Source of the DNA: Devosia elaeis
Lineage (GTDB): Bacteria > Pseudomonadota > Alphaproteobacteria > Rhizobiales > Devosiaceae
NCBI RefSeq assembly: GCF_001650025.1
Contig: NZ_LVVY01000106.1
Location: forward strand, 1 to 43,468
DNA: 43,468 bases
Direction: 5' to 3'
A program made the position numbers and the translations under genes. The notes under the pieces are model-generated. The model did not search any database. It was not told where the DNA came from and was given only the letters and a program-made list of their open reading frames with translations. Positions within the stretch are counted from its first letter, which is position 1. Each line of letters begins with the position of its first letter. Positions 1 through 8,269 of this stretch are shown in pieces.

Positions 1-115
1 GGGGCGCAACCGCCTCTGCCGCTTGCAGGCATGGAAAGCAGCCCTGCTCTTGCCGCATGGCGGGGCGGAGGCTAGACCGGTAGGCCAGTGACGGTTCCGG
101 TGTCGAAGTGCCTAT

Positions 116-1312
116 ATGTCCATGCCTGCAAAATCCATAGCCGTCATCATCGTTGCCGCGGGAAAGGGCGAGCGGGCCGGGCTGGACGGCGATGCGGCGC
201 CCAAGCAATACCGGCTGCTGGCGGGCATTCCGGTGCTCTCGCGGACCATCGCGGCCTTTCTTGACCATCCACAGATCAGCCATGTGCTGCCGGTGATCAA
301 TGCCGGGCATGGTGAGCGCTATGCGGCGCTTGGCCTCGCCGATCCGCGCCTGCTTGCGCCGGTCGCGGGGGGAGCCAGCCGGCAGGCATCGGTGCTGGAA
401 GGGCTCAAGGCGCTGGCGCCGTTGCGGCCCGACCTGGTGCTGATCCAGGATGCGGCGCGGCCCTTCGCCACGCCCGAACTGATCGGCGACGTCATCGCGG
501 CGTTGCAGCACCATGACGGCGCCCTGCCTGCCTTGCCGCTGACCGACACGATCAAGCGCTCGCTGGACGGGCGGGAAGTGTCGGGCACCGAGGACCGGCG
601 GCAGCTTTCGGCCGCGCAGACGCCGCAGGGCTTCCGGTTCGGGCAAATCTTCTCGGCGCATATGCGCGCGGGCAATGTCCGGCGGGATTTCACAGACGAT
701 GCGGAAATCGCCGAATGGGCGGGCTTGCGCGTGGCCATGGTCATGGGCGATGCGGCCAATATCAAGATCACGCATCCGGACGACTTCACCCGCGCCGAAC
801 ACATTCTTCTGGGAGACGAGCGCATGGAAACCCGTATCGGCACCGGCTATGACGTGCATTCCTTCGAGCCGGGCGACGCGGTCTGGCTGGGCGGGGTCAA
901 AATCCCGCACCATGCCAGGCTCAACGGGCATTCCGACGCCGACGTGGCGCTGCATGCCTTGACCGACGCCATTCTGGGGGCCATCGGCGAGGGCGATATC
1001 GGGGTGCATTTTCCGCCCAGCGACATGCAGTGGAAAGGCGCGGCTTCCACCATCTTCCTGCGCCATGCGGGGGACCTCGTGGCAAAGCGGGGTGGCCGCA
1101 TCGTCAATTGCGACGTGACAATCGTCGCCGAAGCGCCGAGGATCGCCACGCACGCCCCCGCCATGTGCGCGGTCATCGCCGAAACACTGGGGATTTCGGC
1201 GAGCCGGGTGGCGGTCAAGGCGACAACCAATGAGAAGCTCGGATTCATCGGGCGGGAGGAAGGGATCGTGGCCATGGCAAGTGCAAGCGTGGAAGTGCCG
1301 AGGGGGGACTGA
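116..1312 (+). CDS. ispDF: Bifunctional IspD/IspF enzyme of the MEP isoprenoid pathway
   Basis: A 398-residue fusion of two cytosolic enzymes of the non-mevalonate pathway: 2-C-methyl-D-erythritol 4-phosphate cytidylyltransferase (IspD, about residues 1-235) and 2-C-methyl-D-erythritol 2,4-cyclodiphosphate synthase (IspF, about 238-398). Seen: the CTP-binding loop VAAGKGER near residue 13, QDAARPF near 111, then METRIGTGYDVHSF with predicted metal ligands D246 and H248, and H280 in the ADVALHAL stretch. Fused IspDF is known from alphaproteobacteria and epsilonproteobacteria. The start at 116 gives a standard N-terminus; a second ATG two codons later is an equally possible start because no strong ribosome site is visible. 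The next gene begins on the base after the stop, so the two are surely one operon. Confidence 0.97.
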   Translation: MSMPAKSIAVIIVAAGKGERAGLDGDAAPKQYRLLAGIPVLSRTIAAFLDHPQISHVLPVINAGHGERYAALGLADPRLLAPVAGGASRQASVLEGLKALAPLRPDLVLIQDAARPFATPELIGDVIAALQHHDGALPALPLTDTIKRSLDGREVSGTEDRRQLSAAQTPQGFRFGQIFSAHMRAGNVRRDFTDDAEIAEWAGLRVAMVMGDAANIKITHPDDFTRAEHILLGDERMETRIGTGYDVHSFEPGDAVWLGGVKIPHHARLNGHSDADVALHALTDAILGAIGEGDIGVHFPPSDMQWKGAASTIFLRHAGDLVAKRGGRIVNCDVTIVAEAPRIATHAPAMCAVIAETLGISASRVAVKATTNEKLGFIGREEGIVAMASASVEVPRGD

Positions 1313-1816
1313 ATGGCGGCCAAGGCAAAGCCCGATATCGGCAAGCAGATCATCGACATTCTCGCGGAACGCAAACAGACCATCGTGACGGCGGAGAGCT
1401 GCACGGGCGGGCTGATCGCGGCGGCGCTCACCGACATTCCGGGGGCCTCGGCGGCGCTTTACGGTGGCTATGTCACCTATGCCAATGAAGCCAAGTCGAA
1501 GATGATCCACGTGCAGGCGCGGCTGATCCGCGATTATGGCGCGGTCAGCAACCAGGTGGCCCGGGCCATGGCGGATGGGGCGCGCAACACGGCCCATGTC
1601 GATTATGCCGTGGCGGTGACCGGCATTGCCGGCCCCGATGGCGGCAGCGAGAAGAAGCCGGTGGGGCTGGTCTATGTGGCCGTGTCCTCGGACCTGGCCA
1701 CTGTGGTCATCGAGCATCGCTTCGGCGATCTCGGCCGCGACGCGATCCGCAAGGCGACGGTGGATGCCGCGCTCGATCTGGTGCTGCAGGTGCTTACGAG
1801 CGATCCGCCGCAATGA
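1313..1816 (+). CDS. pncC: CinA C-terminal-domain nicotinamide-nucleotide amidohydrolase
   Basis: A 167-residue stand-alone CinA C-terminal domain. The family deamidates nicotinamide mononucleotide to nicotinic acid mononucleotide, recycling pyridine nucleotides in the cytosol. Seen: the conserved TAESCTGGLIA block (about residues 26-36) and the later TGIAGPDGGSEKKPVGLVY block, both hallmarks of the domain. It lacks the N-terminal competence-damage (COG1058) domain of full CinA, which is usual for short PncC proteins. It follows ispDF with no gap. Its 3' end overlaps the 3' end of the convergent ABM-domain gene by 23 bases, so there is no room for a separate terminator between them. The biochemical role is inferred from the family. 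Confidence 0.9.
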   Translation: MAAKAKPDIGKQIIDILAERKQTIVTAESCTGGLIAAALTDIPGASAALYGGYVTYANEAKSKMIHVQARLIRDYGAVSNQVARAMADGARNTAHVDYAVAVTGIAGPDGGSEKKPVGLVYVAVSSDLATVVIEHRFGDLGRDAIRKATVDAALDLVLQVLTSDPPQ

Positions 1817-2084
1817 TCCGGTAGTCGCGCCGGATCATTGCCGTCTCTCTTGCCCATGCGGAGTCCTTGGTGCGCGCTTGATGCGCGTCGAAGGCCGGTT
1901 GGTCGACGAAGCGCTCTTCGACGCTCCAGATGAGCGGATTCTCGGTCTCTATGACCTCGAACGAGATGCAGCCGGGTTCGGCGCGGGTCAGCCGGATATG
2001 CTCGGGCAGATATTGGCGAACGATGGCGCATTCCGCGTCGGTGGCGCAGATCAGGCGACCGGTCAGCCTGACGTTACCGGCCAT
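1794..2084 (-). CDS. Small antibiotic-biosynthesis-monooxygenase (ABM) domain protein
   Basis: A 96-residue protein beginning MAGNVRLTGRLIC, with the segments EHIRLTRAEPGC, FEVIETENPLIW and ERFVDQPAFDAHQ. This layout (short beta strand, helix with an EPGC-like turn, ENP-x-x-x-W/F, then F-D-AH-x-x-S/T) matches the ABM dimeric ferredoxin-like fold, found in putative quinol monooxygenases such as YgiN and in heme-degrading relatives. The start at 2084 sits 2 bases after the stop of the COQ10-like gene and has a GGGGAA stretch just upstream, so it is the last gene of the lipA cluster. Being next to a quinone-binding-type protein fits a quinol-related job, but that is inference; substrate and activity cannot be read from sequence. 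Confidence 0.75.
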   Translation of the reverse strand: MAGNVRLTGRLICATDAECAIVRQYLPEHIRLTRAEPGCISFEVIETENPLIWSVEERFVDQPAFDAHQARTKDSAWARETAMIRRDYRIIAADRS

Positions 2085-2086
2085 GC

Positions 2087-2530
2087 CTATTCCCCGAACC
2101 GGCGGTCGGCCTCGTCGCAGAAGGCGCGCATGATTTCTTCCTGCTTGGCGGCGAAGGCCGGTTCGGCCACGGCGGCGATCAGCGGGTTGGAAATCTTGAA
2201 GTCGATCTCGAAGCGCACGCGGGTGCCCTGCCCTTCGGGCTCGAAACTCCAGACGCTGTCGAGAAAGGCGAAGGGACCGTCGACGGCCTTGGCGCGGATG
2301 GTCTTCGCCACCCGATCGAGGGTCACCCGGCTGGTATAGGATTGGGTGATCGGGCCGAAGGCGATGGTCATTTTCGCCAGCCGGACATTGCCGTCCTTCG
2401 TCCCGGGATCGGGCCGGACCTGCATGGCGCTGCAATTGGGAATGAAGCGCGGATAATCCTCGAGATCGGCCACGATGTCGAACATCCGCTCCGGCAGGTG
2501 CGGGACGTGCCGTTCATAGAAGCGCTTCAT
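2087..2530 (-). CDS. START/SRPBCC protein of the COQ10/RatA family
   Basis: A 147-residue polyketide-cyclase-like (SRPBCC) protein starting MKRFYERHVPHLPERMFDIVAD, with the family pattern DLEDYPRFIPNC near residue 24 and a C-terminal helix. Relatives are mitochondrial COQ10, which binds coenzyme Q and is needed for efficient respiration, and bacterial RatA, reported to block 70S ribosome formation in E. coli. In alphaproteobacteria the gene lies directly behind lipA, as here: its start codon is the base after the lipA stop. The COQ10-like role is the more likely one in this lineage, and the ABM-type gene following it is compatible with quinone chemistry. Function is inferred; family assignment is firm. 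Confidence 0.88.
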   Translation of the reverse strand: MKRFYERHVPHLPERMFDIVADLEDYPRFIPNCSAMQVRPDPGTKDGNVRLAKMTIAFGPITQSYTSRVTLDRVAKTIRAKAVDGPFAFLDSVWSFEPEGQGTRVRFEIDFKISNPLIAAVAEPAFAAKQEEIMRAFCDEADRRFGE

Positions 2531-3481
2531 TCAGTGGCCGAGCCTTGCCATGCGGTTGGCCTTGAGACGGGCGAAATCCTCGCCGGCATGGTGCGAAGAG
2601 CGGGTCAGCGGGCTGGACGAGACCAGGAGGAACCCCTTGGACGTGGCCACAGTGGCATAGGACTTGAACTCTTCGGGCGTGACGAAGCGCTGCAAGGGAT
2701 AATGCTTCTTGGTGGGCTGGAGGTATTGCCCGATGGTGAGGAAATCGACCTCGGCCGAGCGCAGATCGTCCATGAGCTGGAGCACTTCGTTCCGCTCCTC
2801 GCCGAGCCCCACCATGATGCCGGACTTGGTGAAGATGGTGGGGTCCAGTTCCTTGACCCGCTGCAAGAGCCGGATGGAATGGAAATAGCGCGCGCCGGGC
2901 CGGACCTTGAGATATTTCGACGGCACGGTTTCCAGATTGTGGTTGAAGACGTCGGGCCGGGCGGCGACGACGATTTCCAGGGCCCCTTCCTTGCGCAGGA
3001 AATCGGGGGTGAGGATTTCGATCGTGGTCTTCGGATTGCGGGCGCGGATGGCCAGGATGACATCGGCGAAATGCTGCGCGCCGCCATCGGCCAGGTCGTC
3101 GCGGTCCACCGAGGTGATGACGACGTGTTCGAGGCCGAGCTTTTCGACCGCGATGGCGACGTTTTCCGGCTCGTTGGGATCGAGCGGGCCCGGCAGGCCG
3201 GTGCGCACGTTGCAGAAGGCGCAGGCGCGGGTGCAAATCTCGCCCATGATCATCATGGTCGCATGCTTCTTGCTCCAGCACTCCCCGATATTGGGGCAGC
3301 CGGCCTCCTCGCAGACGGTGACGAGATTGTTCTCGCGCACGATCTGCTGGGTTTCCTTGTAGACCGGGGAGCCGGGCGCCTTGACGCGGATCCAGTCCGG
3401 CTTGCGCAGCACGATGCTGTCGGGCCGATTGGCCTTTTCGGGGTGACGCGGGCGGGCCGCATTATCGATGAGCGTGACCAT
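2531..3481 (-). CDS. lipA: Lipoyl synthase
   Basis: A 316-residue radical-SAM enzyme that inserts two sulfur atoms into protein-bound octanoyl groups, completing lipoyl cofactors. Seen: the auxiliary-cluster cysteines C57, C62 and C68 (C-X4-C-X5-C), the radical-SAM motif C83-X3-C87-X2-C90 in CTRACAFC, and the C-terminal RSSHHAG, equivalent to the RSSYHA motif that ligates the auxiliary cluster. All catalytic elements are intact and the length is normal. AGGA stands about 5 bases before the ATG. Its targets, the lipoyl lysines of PdhB and PdhC, are encoded a few kilobases upstream on the same strand, so this cluster makes both the complex and its cofactor. Confidence 0.97.
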   Translation of the reverse strand: MVTLIDNAARPRHPEKANRPDSIVLRKPDWIRVKAPGSPVYKETQQIVRENNLVTVCEEAGCPNIGECWSKKHATMMIMGEICTRACAFCNVRTGLPGPLDPNEPENVAIAVEKLGLEHVVITSVDRDDLADGGAQHFADVILAIRARNPKTTIEILTPDFLRKEGALEIVVAARPDVFNHNLETVPSKYLKVRPGARYFHSIRLLQRVKELDPTIFTKSGIMVGLGEERNEVLQLMDDLRSAEVDFLTIGQYLQPTKKHYPLQRFVTPEEFKSYATVATSKGFLLVSSSPLTRSSHHAGEDFARLKANRMARLGH

Positions 3482-3577
3482 GTCAGTCCTGACTGGGCGA
3501 GATGCCCGTTATATCGCTCCCTTGGGCGGCCGGTTCAACCCGGCCTTGTGAATGGGTGGCAGCCATGCATTGCCGCC

Positions 3578-4618
3578 TTAGCCCATGACCTCGGCGATCT
3601 TGACCCAATCGCCGCCGCGCGAGGCCGATAGGATAGCCGCCTGCACCAGCGCGAGCGAACCCAGATTGTCTTCGCCCGAGCTGAAACCGCGTGGCGTTAC
3701 CCCGCTTTCGATAGTGCCGGCAATGGCCGCCAGGGTGCCGGTGCGGTCCGGAAAGGCGATGGCGCCGAGCTTGACCGGCTCGGGCTTGCCGTCGAGCTGG
3801 CTCAGGGTCAGCACGTCGGGGCCGGCCTTGCCACGGAAATGATCGCGGGAGGACCAGGCGATCTGCCCTTCGGCGCCGTCCATGACCCATTCGCCCGCCC
3901 AGGGAGTGACGGGCCCCGAATTCATCCAGCTGGCGCGATAGGACACGATGGTGCCCTTGGAAAATTCGATGATGGCGACGCCGCTGGGATCGTAGCGGAA
4001 TGGACTGCCGGGCGGATTCCAGGTGCGGCAGGAGAGTCGGACCGGCTCATCGCCGAGCACGAAGCGCATCAGATCGAAATGATGGATCGACATATCGGCC
4101 AGGAGCGGATCGGGCATGTCCCAATAGCGATAATCCTGGCTGGGGCCGTGGCGGCGGAAATCGATGGAGACCATGTTGAGGGCACCGAACTTGCCCTCGG
4201 CGATCAGGTCGGCAACCGCGATGGGCGCCGGTTGGTGGCGATAGTTCTGGCTGACCATCAGCAGCTTGCCCTGCGCCTTGGCCAGGGCCACCAATTCCTT
4301 GCCCTGGGCAATGGTGGTGGTGAAGGGCTTTTCCACGATCACGTGGTAGCCGAGCTCCAGGCAGCGCTTGACCACAGGATAATGGGCCTCGGTGCGCAGG
4401 GTGCAGATGGCCAGGACCGCATCGGTGCGGTGGGCGGCATCTTCCAGGCTGGAGAAGCAGAGCTTGGGATCGATGCCCAGCTCCTGCTGCACGCGCTGCG
4501 TCGCCTCGGGATTGGTGTCCACATAGCCCACCATGTCGATAGTGGGAACTTTGGGGATAACGTCGCGCGACCAGCTGAAACCCCAATGCCCCAGACCGAT
4601 CTGGATTGCCTTGACCAT
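3578..4618 (-). CDS. Gfo/Idh/MocA-family NAD(P)-dependent oxidoreductase
   Basis: A 346-residue two-domain dehydrogenase. Seen: an N-terminal Rossmann start AIQIGLGHWG (residues 4-13, GxGxxG-like), the family EKP motif at 96-98 (VIVEKPF) and the SIHHFDLMRF stretch in the catalytic C-terminal domain. Members oxidise or reduce sugars, inositols and related compounds; the substrate cannot be told here. It lies between lpdA and lipA on the same strand, with a 168-base gap (holding a family A repeat) upstream and a 96-base gap downstream. It is not a normal part of the PDH-lipoate order, so it looks like an insertion into that cluster and may have its own promoter. Confidence 0.88.
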   Translation of the reverse strand: MVKAIQIGLGHWGFSWSRDVIPKVPTIDMVGYVDTNPEATQRVQQELGIDPKLCFSSLEDAAHRTDAVLAICTLRTEAHYPVVKRCLELGYHVIVEKPFTTTIAQGKELVALAKAQGKLLMVSQNYRHQPAPIAVADLIAEGKFGALNMVSIDFRRHGPSQDYRYWDMPDPLLADMSIHHFDLMRFVLGDEPVRLSCRTWNPPGSPFRYDPSGVAIIEFSKGTIVSYRASWMNSGPVTPWAGEWVMDGAEGQIAWSSRDHFRGKAGPDVLTLSQLDGKPEPVKLGAIAFPDRTGTLAAIAGTIESGVTPRGFSSGEDNLGSLALVQAAILSASRGGDWVKIAEVMG

Positions 4619-4679
4619 GTGGATAAGTCCTCCTGGTTGTACGTTCCTGAGCGCCGGGCGGCACCTTTATTGTGTTGGT

Positions 4680-4753
4680 GTCATTGCCGGGCTTGTCCCG
4701 GCAATCCATTCGGCGGAGGCATAGACCACCGGGACAAATCCGGCGGTGACGAC
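4680..4753. repeat. REP-like palindromic repeat, family A (copy 1)
   Basis: Two inward-facing hairpins in the gap before the Gfo/Idh gene. The first is perfect: ATTGCCGGG (4683-4691), loop CTTGT, CCCGGCAAT (4697-4705). The second, around 4726-4747, is degenerate (CACCGGGACAAATCCGGCGGTG). The outer ends TCATTG and GTGACG resemble those of the copies at 11388-11455 and 26670-26748, so this is a dispersed BIME/REP-type element. Confidence 0.75.
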
Positions 4754-4786
4754 CTGGGTTAGATTTCAGAGAAATCGAACCCCTAA

Positions 4787-6226
4787 CTAGATATTCAGCG
4801 CGCGCCCATAGGCGTCGAGCACACTTTCCTTCATCGTCTCGCTGAGGGTGGGGTGCGGGAAGATGGTGTGGATCAGCTCTTCTTCGGTGGTTTCGAGATT
4901 CATGGCGACGACGAAGCCCTGGATGAGCTCGGTCACCTCGGCACCAATCATGTGCGCCCCGAGAAGTTCCCCGGTCCTGGCGTCGAAAATGGTCTTCACC
5001 AGCCCGTCCGGCTCGCCCAGCGCGATGGCCTTGCCATTGCCGACAAAGGGGAAACGGCCGACCTTGATCTCGCGGCTCTGCTCCTTGGCCTTGGCCTCGG
5101 TGAGGCCCACGGAGGCCACCTGCGGCTCGCAATAGGTGCAGCCCGGCACCTTGGCCTTGTCGAGGCCATGGACCTTGAGGCCGGCGATCTTTTCCACGGT
5201 GATGACGGCTTCATGCTCGGCCTTGTGGGCCAGCATGGGCGGGCCGGCAACGTCGCCGATGGCCCAGATTCCGTCTACATTGGTCTTGCCATAGGCGTCG
5301 ATGACGATGGCGCCGCGCTCGGTCTTGACGCCGACGGTTTCGAGGCCGAGGCCCTCGATATTGCATTGCACTCCGACCGCCGAGATCAGCTTGTCGCCGG
5401 CGACCTGCTGGGTCTTGCCATCCTTGGTCTCGACATGGGCAACCACGCCGTTACCGGTCTTCTCGACCTTGGTGACCTTGGCTTCGGTGATGATCTTGAT
5501 GCCGCGCTTTTCGAAGCGCTTGCGGGCGAGGGCCGAAATCTCGGCATCCTCCACCGGCAGGATTTGCGGCAAGAGCTCGATGACCGTCACTTCGGCGCCC
5601 AGCGAGCGGTAGAAGGAAGCGAATTCGATGCCGATGGCACCCGAGCCCATGACCACGAGGCTCTTGGGCATTTCGGCGGGCTTGAGGGCCTCGAAATAGG
5701 TCCAAATCTTGTCGCCATCAGGCTCGATGCCGGGCAGGACGCGCGGACGGGCGCCGGTGGCGATGATGATGTTCCTGGCCTTGTAGGTGCCCTCGCCCAG
5801 GGCGTTCTTGGGCACCGGGCCCTGGGGCTGGACGATGGGCTTCTTGGACGCGGCGACCTTGATCTCACCCGGCTTGGTGATCGTGGCTTCGCCCCAGATG
5901 ATGTCGATCTTGTTCTTCTTCATCAGGAACTGCACGCCATTGTTCATCTGCGCCGCAATGGCACGCGAACGCTTGACGATGCCGTCGAGATCGAAGCCGA
6001 ATTTTTCCGCCGTGAGGCCGTAATCCTTGGCATGGCCCATATGGCCGTAAATCTCGGCCGAGCGCAGCAAAGCCTTGGTCGGGATACAGCCCCAATTGGA
6101 GCAGATGCCTGCCATGTGCTCGCGCTCGACAATGGCCACTTTCATGCCCAGTTGTGCACCGCGAATGGCGGCGACATAGCCGCCAGGGCCGGCGCCGATG
6201 ACGAGAAGATCGTATTGGTCAGCCAT
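4787..6226 (-). CDS. lpdA: Dihydrolipoyl dehydrogenase (E3)
   Basis: A 479-residue FAD-dependent disulfide oxidoreductase that reoxidises dihydrolipoyl groups with NAD+. Seen: the FAD-binding GAGPGGYVAA (residues 11-20), the redox-active pair C42/C47 in CSNWGC (most family members have CLNxGC), the NAD-binding GSGAIGIEF, the second FAD motif IWAIGDVAG, and the C-terminal FPHPTLSE holding the catalytic His-Glu pair. There is an extended segment around residues 110-150 (KKPIVQPQGPVPKNALGEG) typical of the longer alphaproteobacterial type. It follows the E1, E2 and SGNH genes on the same strand and is the E3 of the PDH complex; sharing with 2-oxoglutarate dehydrogenase cannot be excluded. Confidence 0.96.
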   Translation of the reverse strand: MADQYDLLVIGAGPGGYVAAIRGAQLGMKVAIVEREHMAGICSNWGCIPTKALLRSAEIYGHMGHAKDYGLTAEKFGFDLDGIVKRSRAIAAQMNNGVQFLMKKNKIDIIWGEATITKPGEIKVAASKKPIVQPQGPVPKNALGEGTYKARNIIIATGARPRVLPGIEPDGDKIWTYFEALKPAEMPKSLVVMGSGAIGIEFASFYRSLGAEVTVIELLPQILPVEDAEISALARKRFEKRGIKIITEAKVTKVEKTGNGVVAHVETKDGKTQQVAGDKLISAVGVQCNIEGLGLETVGVKTERGAIVIDAYGKTNVDGIWAIGDVAGPPMLAHKAEHEAVITVEKIAGLKVHGLDKAKVPGCTYCEPQVASVGLTEAKAKEQSREIKVGRFPFVGNGKAIALGEPDGLVKTIFDARTGELLGAHMIGAEVTELIQGFVVAMNLETTEEELIHTIFPHPTLSETMKESVLDAYGRALNI

Positions 6227-6249
6227 AAGGGCCTCCAGAGATGTTCGGG

Positions 6250-6897
6250 TCAGAGACCCAGAATTTTGCTGACGAGCGGCACGAGGCCCTCGCCGATAGC
6301 GCTTGTATTGGCCGGGTCGAGATGGACGCCATCGCGCGGATCGGCCTTGGCGATTGTCGCCGCATCGAAGAAGTGAACGCCGGCCTCCTCGGCATGGCGG
6401 CGATAATGGCGGGCGAAATCCCGCGATTCGCGCAGCAGGTGCTCGAGGCCGCCAAAATTGCTCAGCATGTTCTCGTTGGTGGTTTCCACCACATGGGGCG
6501 GGGAGACGAGAAGGATCTGCGGCACCGGCTCGCCGACAGCGGCGAAATGGCCGCGGGTGACCTCGATGAGCCGCCGGGCGCCGCGGGCGGCATAGGCGGC
6601 CGAACCGGCGACGAAGGGCTTGAGGTCATTGGTGCCGAGGAAGATGATGACCAGGTCCAGCGGCGCATGGCTGGCGAGCAGGGTCGGCAGGATGCGGGCG
6701 CCATTGCGGTCGGCGGCAGCGGTCCAGTCGTCATAGGCCGTGGCGCGGCCGCCGAGACCTTCGGCGATCACGCGGGCCTGCCCGCCCAGCCCCTTTTCCA
6801 GCACGCTGGGCCAGCGATGCTCATAGGCATGGCGGGGGCCGCCGCCGGGATCGGCGCCATAGGTGAGGCTGTCGCCATAGGCGAGGATGGTTTTCAT
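6250..6897 (-). CDS. SGNH/GDSL hydrolase (arylesterase-like)
   Basis: A 215-residue SGNH-fold esterase. Seen: block I with the nucleophile in GDSLTYG (Ser10), block III GTND at residues 88-91, and block V DGVHLD with Asp189 and His192 completing the Ser-Asp-His triad. No signal peptide is evident, so it should be cytosolic, unlike periplasmic TesA. Relatives are annotated as arylesterases or acyl-thioesterases, and the natural substrate is unknown. It lies 11 bases after pdhC and 23 bases before lpdA, so it is co-transcribed with the PDH genes. A link to acyl or acetyl ester turnover is possible but inferred from position only. Confidence 0.88.
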   Translation of the reverse strand: MKTILAYGDSLTYGADPGGGPRHAYEHRWPSVLEKGLGGQARVIAEGLGGRATAYDDWTAAADRNGARILPTLLASHAPLDLVIIFLGTNDLKPFVAGSAAYAARGARRLIEVTRGHFAAVGEPVPQILLVSPPHVVETTNENMLSNFGGLEHLLRESRDFARHYRRHAEEAGVHFFDAATIAKADPRDGVHLDPANTSAIGEGLVPLVSKILGL

Positions 6898-6908
6898 CGC
6901 CCTGCCCC

Positions 6909-8258
6909 TTAAGCCAGCATCATCACCGGGTTTTCGATCAGGCCCTTGAAGACGCCCAGCACCTCGGCCCCGAGCGCGCCATCGACTGAGCGGTGGTCGC
7001 AGGACAGGGTGCAGGTCATGAACTGGCCGATCTTGATCTCGCCCTTGTCGGGATAGACCCGCTCCTCGCCGACGCCGACCGCCAGGATCGTGCCGTGCGG
7101 CGGGTTGATGACGGCAGCAAAGTCCTTGATGCCGAACATGCCCAGATTGGACACTGAAGAGGAGCCGCCCTGATATTCATGCGGCGCCAGCTTCTTGTTG
7201 CGGGCGCGGGTGGCGAGATCCTTCACGTCCTCGGAAATCTGGCGCAGGCTCTTGGTATCGCAGCTCTTGACCACCGGGGTGAAGAGACCGCCCGGGATGG
7301 CCACGGCCACGGCGACGTCGCTGCGCTTGTGGTAGAGGATCGAATCCCCGGCCCAGGTGGCGTTGGCCGCCGGGACGCGCTGCAGCGCGATGGCCCAGGC
7401 CTTCATGACGAAGTCGTTGACCGAAAGCTTGAACTCGGGCTTGCCGTCCTTGGACTTGGGGGCAGCAGCGTTGATCTGCTCGCGTGCGGCCAGCAACGCG
7501 TCGATGCGGCAATCCACCGTCAGGTAGAAATGCGGCACGGTCTGCTTGGATTCGGTGAGGCGCGCGGCGATGGTCTTGCGCATGCCGTCATTGGGGACGA
7601 CCTCGTAGGTGCCTTCCTCATACAGCGCCATGACCTGGTTCTTGCTCATGCCGGTCGCGGGGGCGGCAGCGGCAGGAGCCGAGGCGGCAGCCTTTAGCGG
7701 GGCCTTGCCCGACTTGGCCGCTTCCACGTCCGCCTTGATCACGCGGCCTTTGGGGCCGGTGCCGGAAATGGCGGCGATCTCGATGCCGGCTTCCTTGGCA
7801 AGGCGCTTGGCCAGCGGCGAAGCGAAGACGCGCCCGCCTTCGGCCCTGGCCGGGGCGCTGGTGCCCTTGTTGCTATTGGCGACAGGTGCGGGCGCGGCGG
7901 CCGGCGCCTCGGCCTTTGCCGGCGGAGCCTCGGTCGCGGGCGTCGCCTTGGGCGCCTCGGCCTTCGGTGCCTCGGCGGGCTTGCCGGCCCCTGCCCCGAT
8001 GGCGCTGGCGTCTTCACCTTCCTGCAAGAGCACGGCAATGACGGCGTTGACCTTCACATTGTCGGTGCCTTCGGCGACCATGATCTTGCCGATCTTGCCC
8101 TCGTCCACGGCCTCGACTTCCATCGTGGCCTTGTCGGTTTCGATCTCGGCGATCACGTCACCGGAGGAGACGCTGTCGCCTTCCTTGACGTGCCATTTGG
8201 CGAGCTTGCCCTCTTCCATCGTCGGAGAGAGCGCCGGCATGGTGATATCGATTGGCAT
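6909..8258 (-). CDS. pdhC: Pyruvate dehydrogenase E2, dihydrolipoyllysine acetyltransferase
   Basis: A 449-residue E2 core protein that transfers the acetyl group from lipoyl arm to CoA. Domains in order: one lipoyl domain (about 1-80) with the lipoylated lysine K43 in [10 protein letters not shown]; an Ala/Pro-rich linker (about 85-145); a peripheral-subunit-binding domain (VFASPLAKRLAKEAG...GPKGRVIKADV, about 145-180); a second linker; and the catalytic acyltransferase domain ending with CDHRSVDGALGAE, the DHRxxDG active-site motif. AAGGAG stands 7 bases before the ATG. It follows pdhB by 11 bases. A single lipoyl domain is usual for alphaproteobacterial PDH, where the second arm is on E1-beta, as seen here. 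Confidence 0.97.
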   Translation of the reverse strand: MPIDITMPALSPTMEEGKLAKWHVKEGDSVSSGDVIAEIETDKATMEVEAVDEGKIGKIMVAEGTDNVKVNAVIAVLLQEGEDASAIGAGAGKPAEAPKAEAPKATPATEAPPAKAEAPAAAPAPVANSNKGTSAPARAEGGRVFASPLAKRLAKEAGIEIAAISGTGPKGRVIKADVEAAKSGKAPLKAAASAPAAAAPATGMSKNQVMALYEEGTYEVVPNDGMRKTIAARLTESKQTVPHFYLTVDCRIDALLAAREQINAAAPKSKDGKPEFKLSVNDFVMKAWAIALQRVPAANATWAGDSILYHKRSDVAVAVAIPGGLFTPVVKSCDTKSLRQISEDVKDLATRARNKKLAPHEYQGGSSSVSNLGMFGIKDFAAVINPPHGTILAVGVGEERVYPDKGEIKIGQFMTCTLSCDHRSVDGALGAEVLGVFKGLIENPVMMLA

Positions 8259-8269
8259 CCCGGTTCTCC

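Noticed and set aside
1..115. Possible gene start left of ispDF
   Set aside because: Too short to judge; no motif or convincing ribosome site is seen. In related genomes a divergent dusB would lie to the left, but nothing here shows it.
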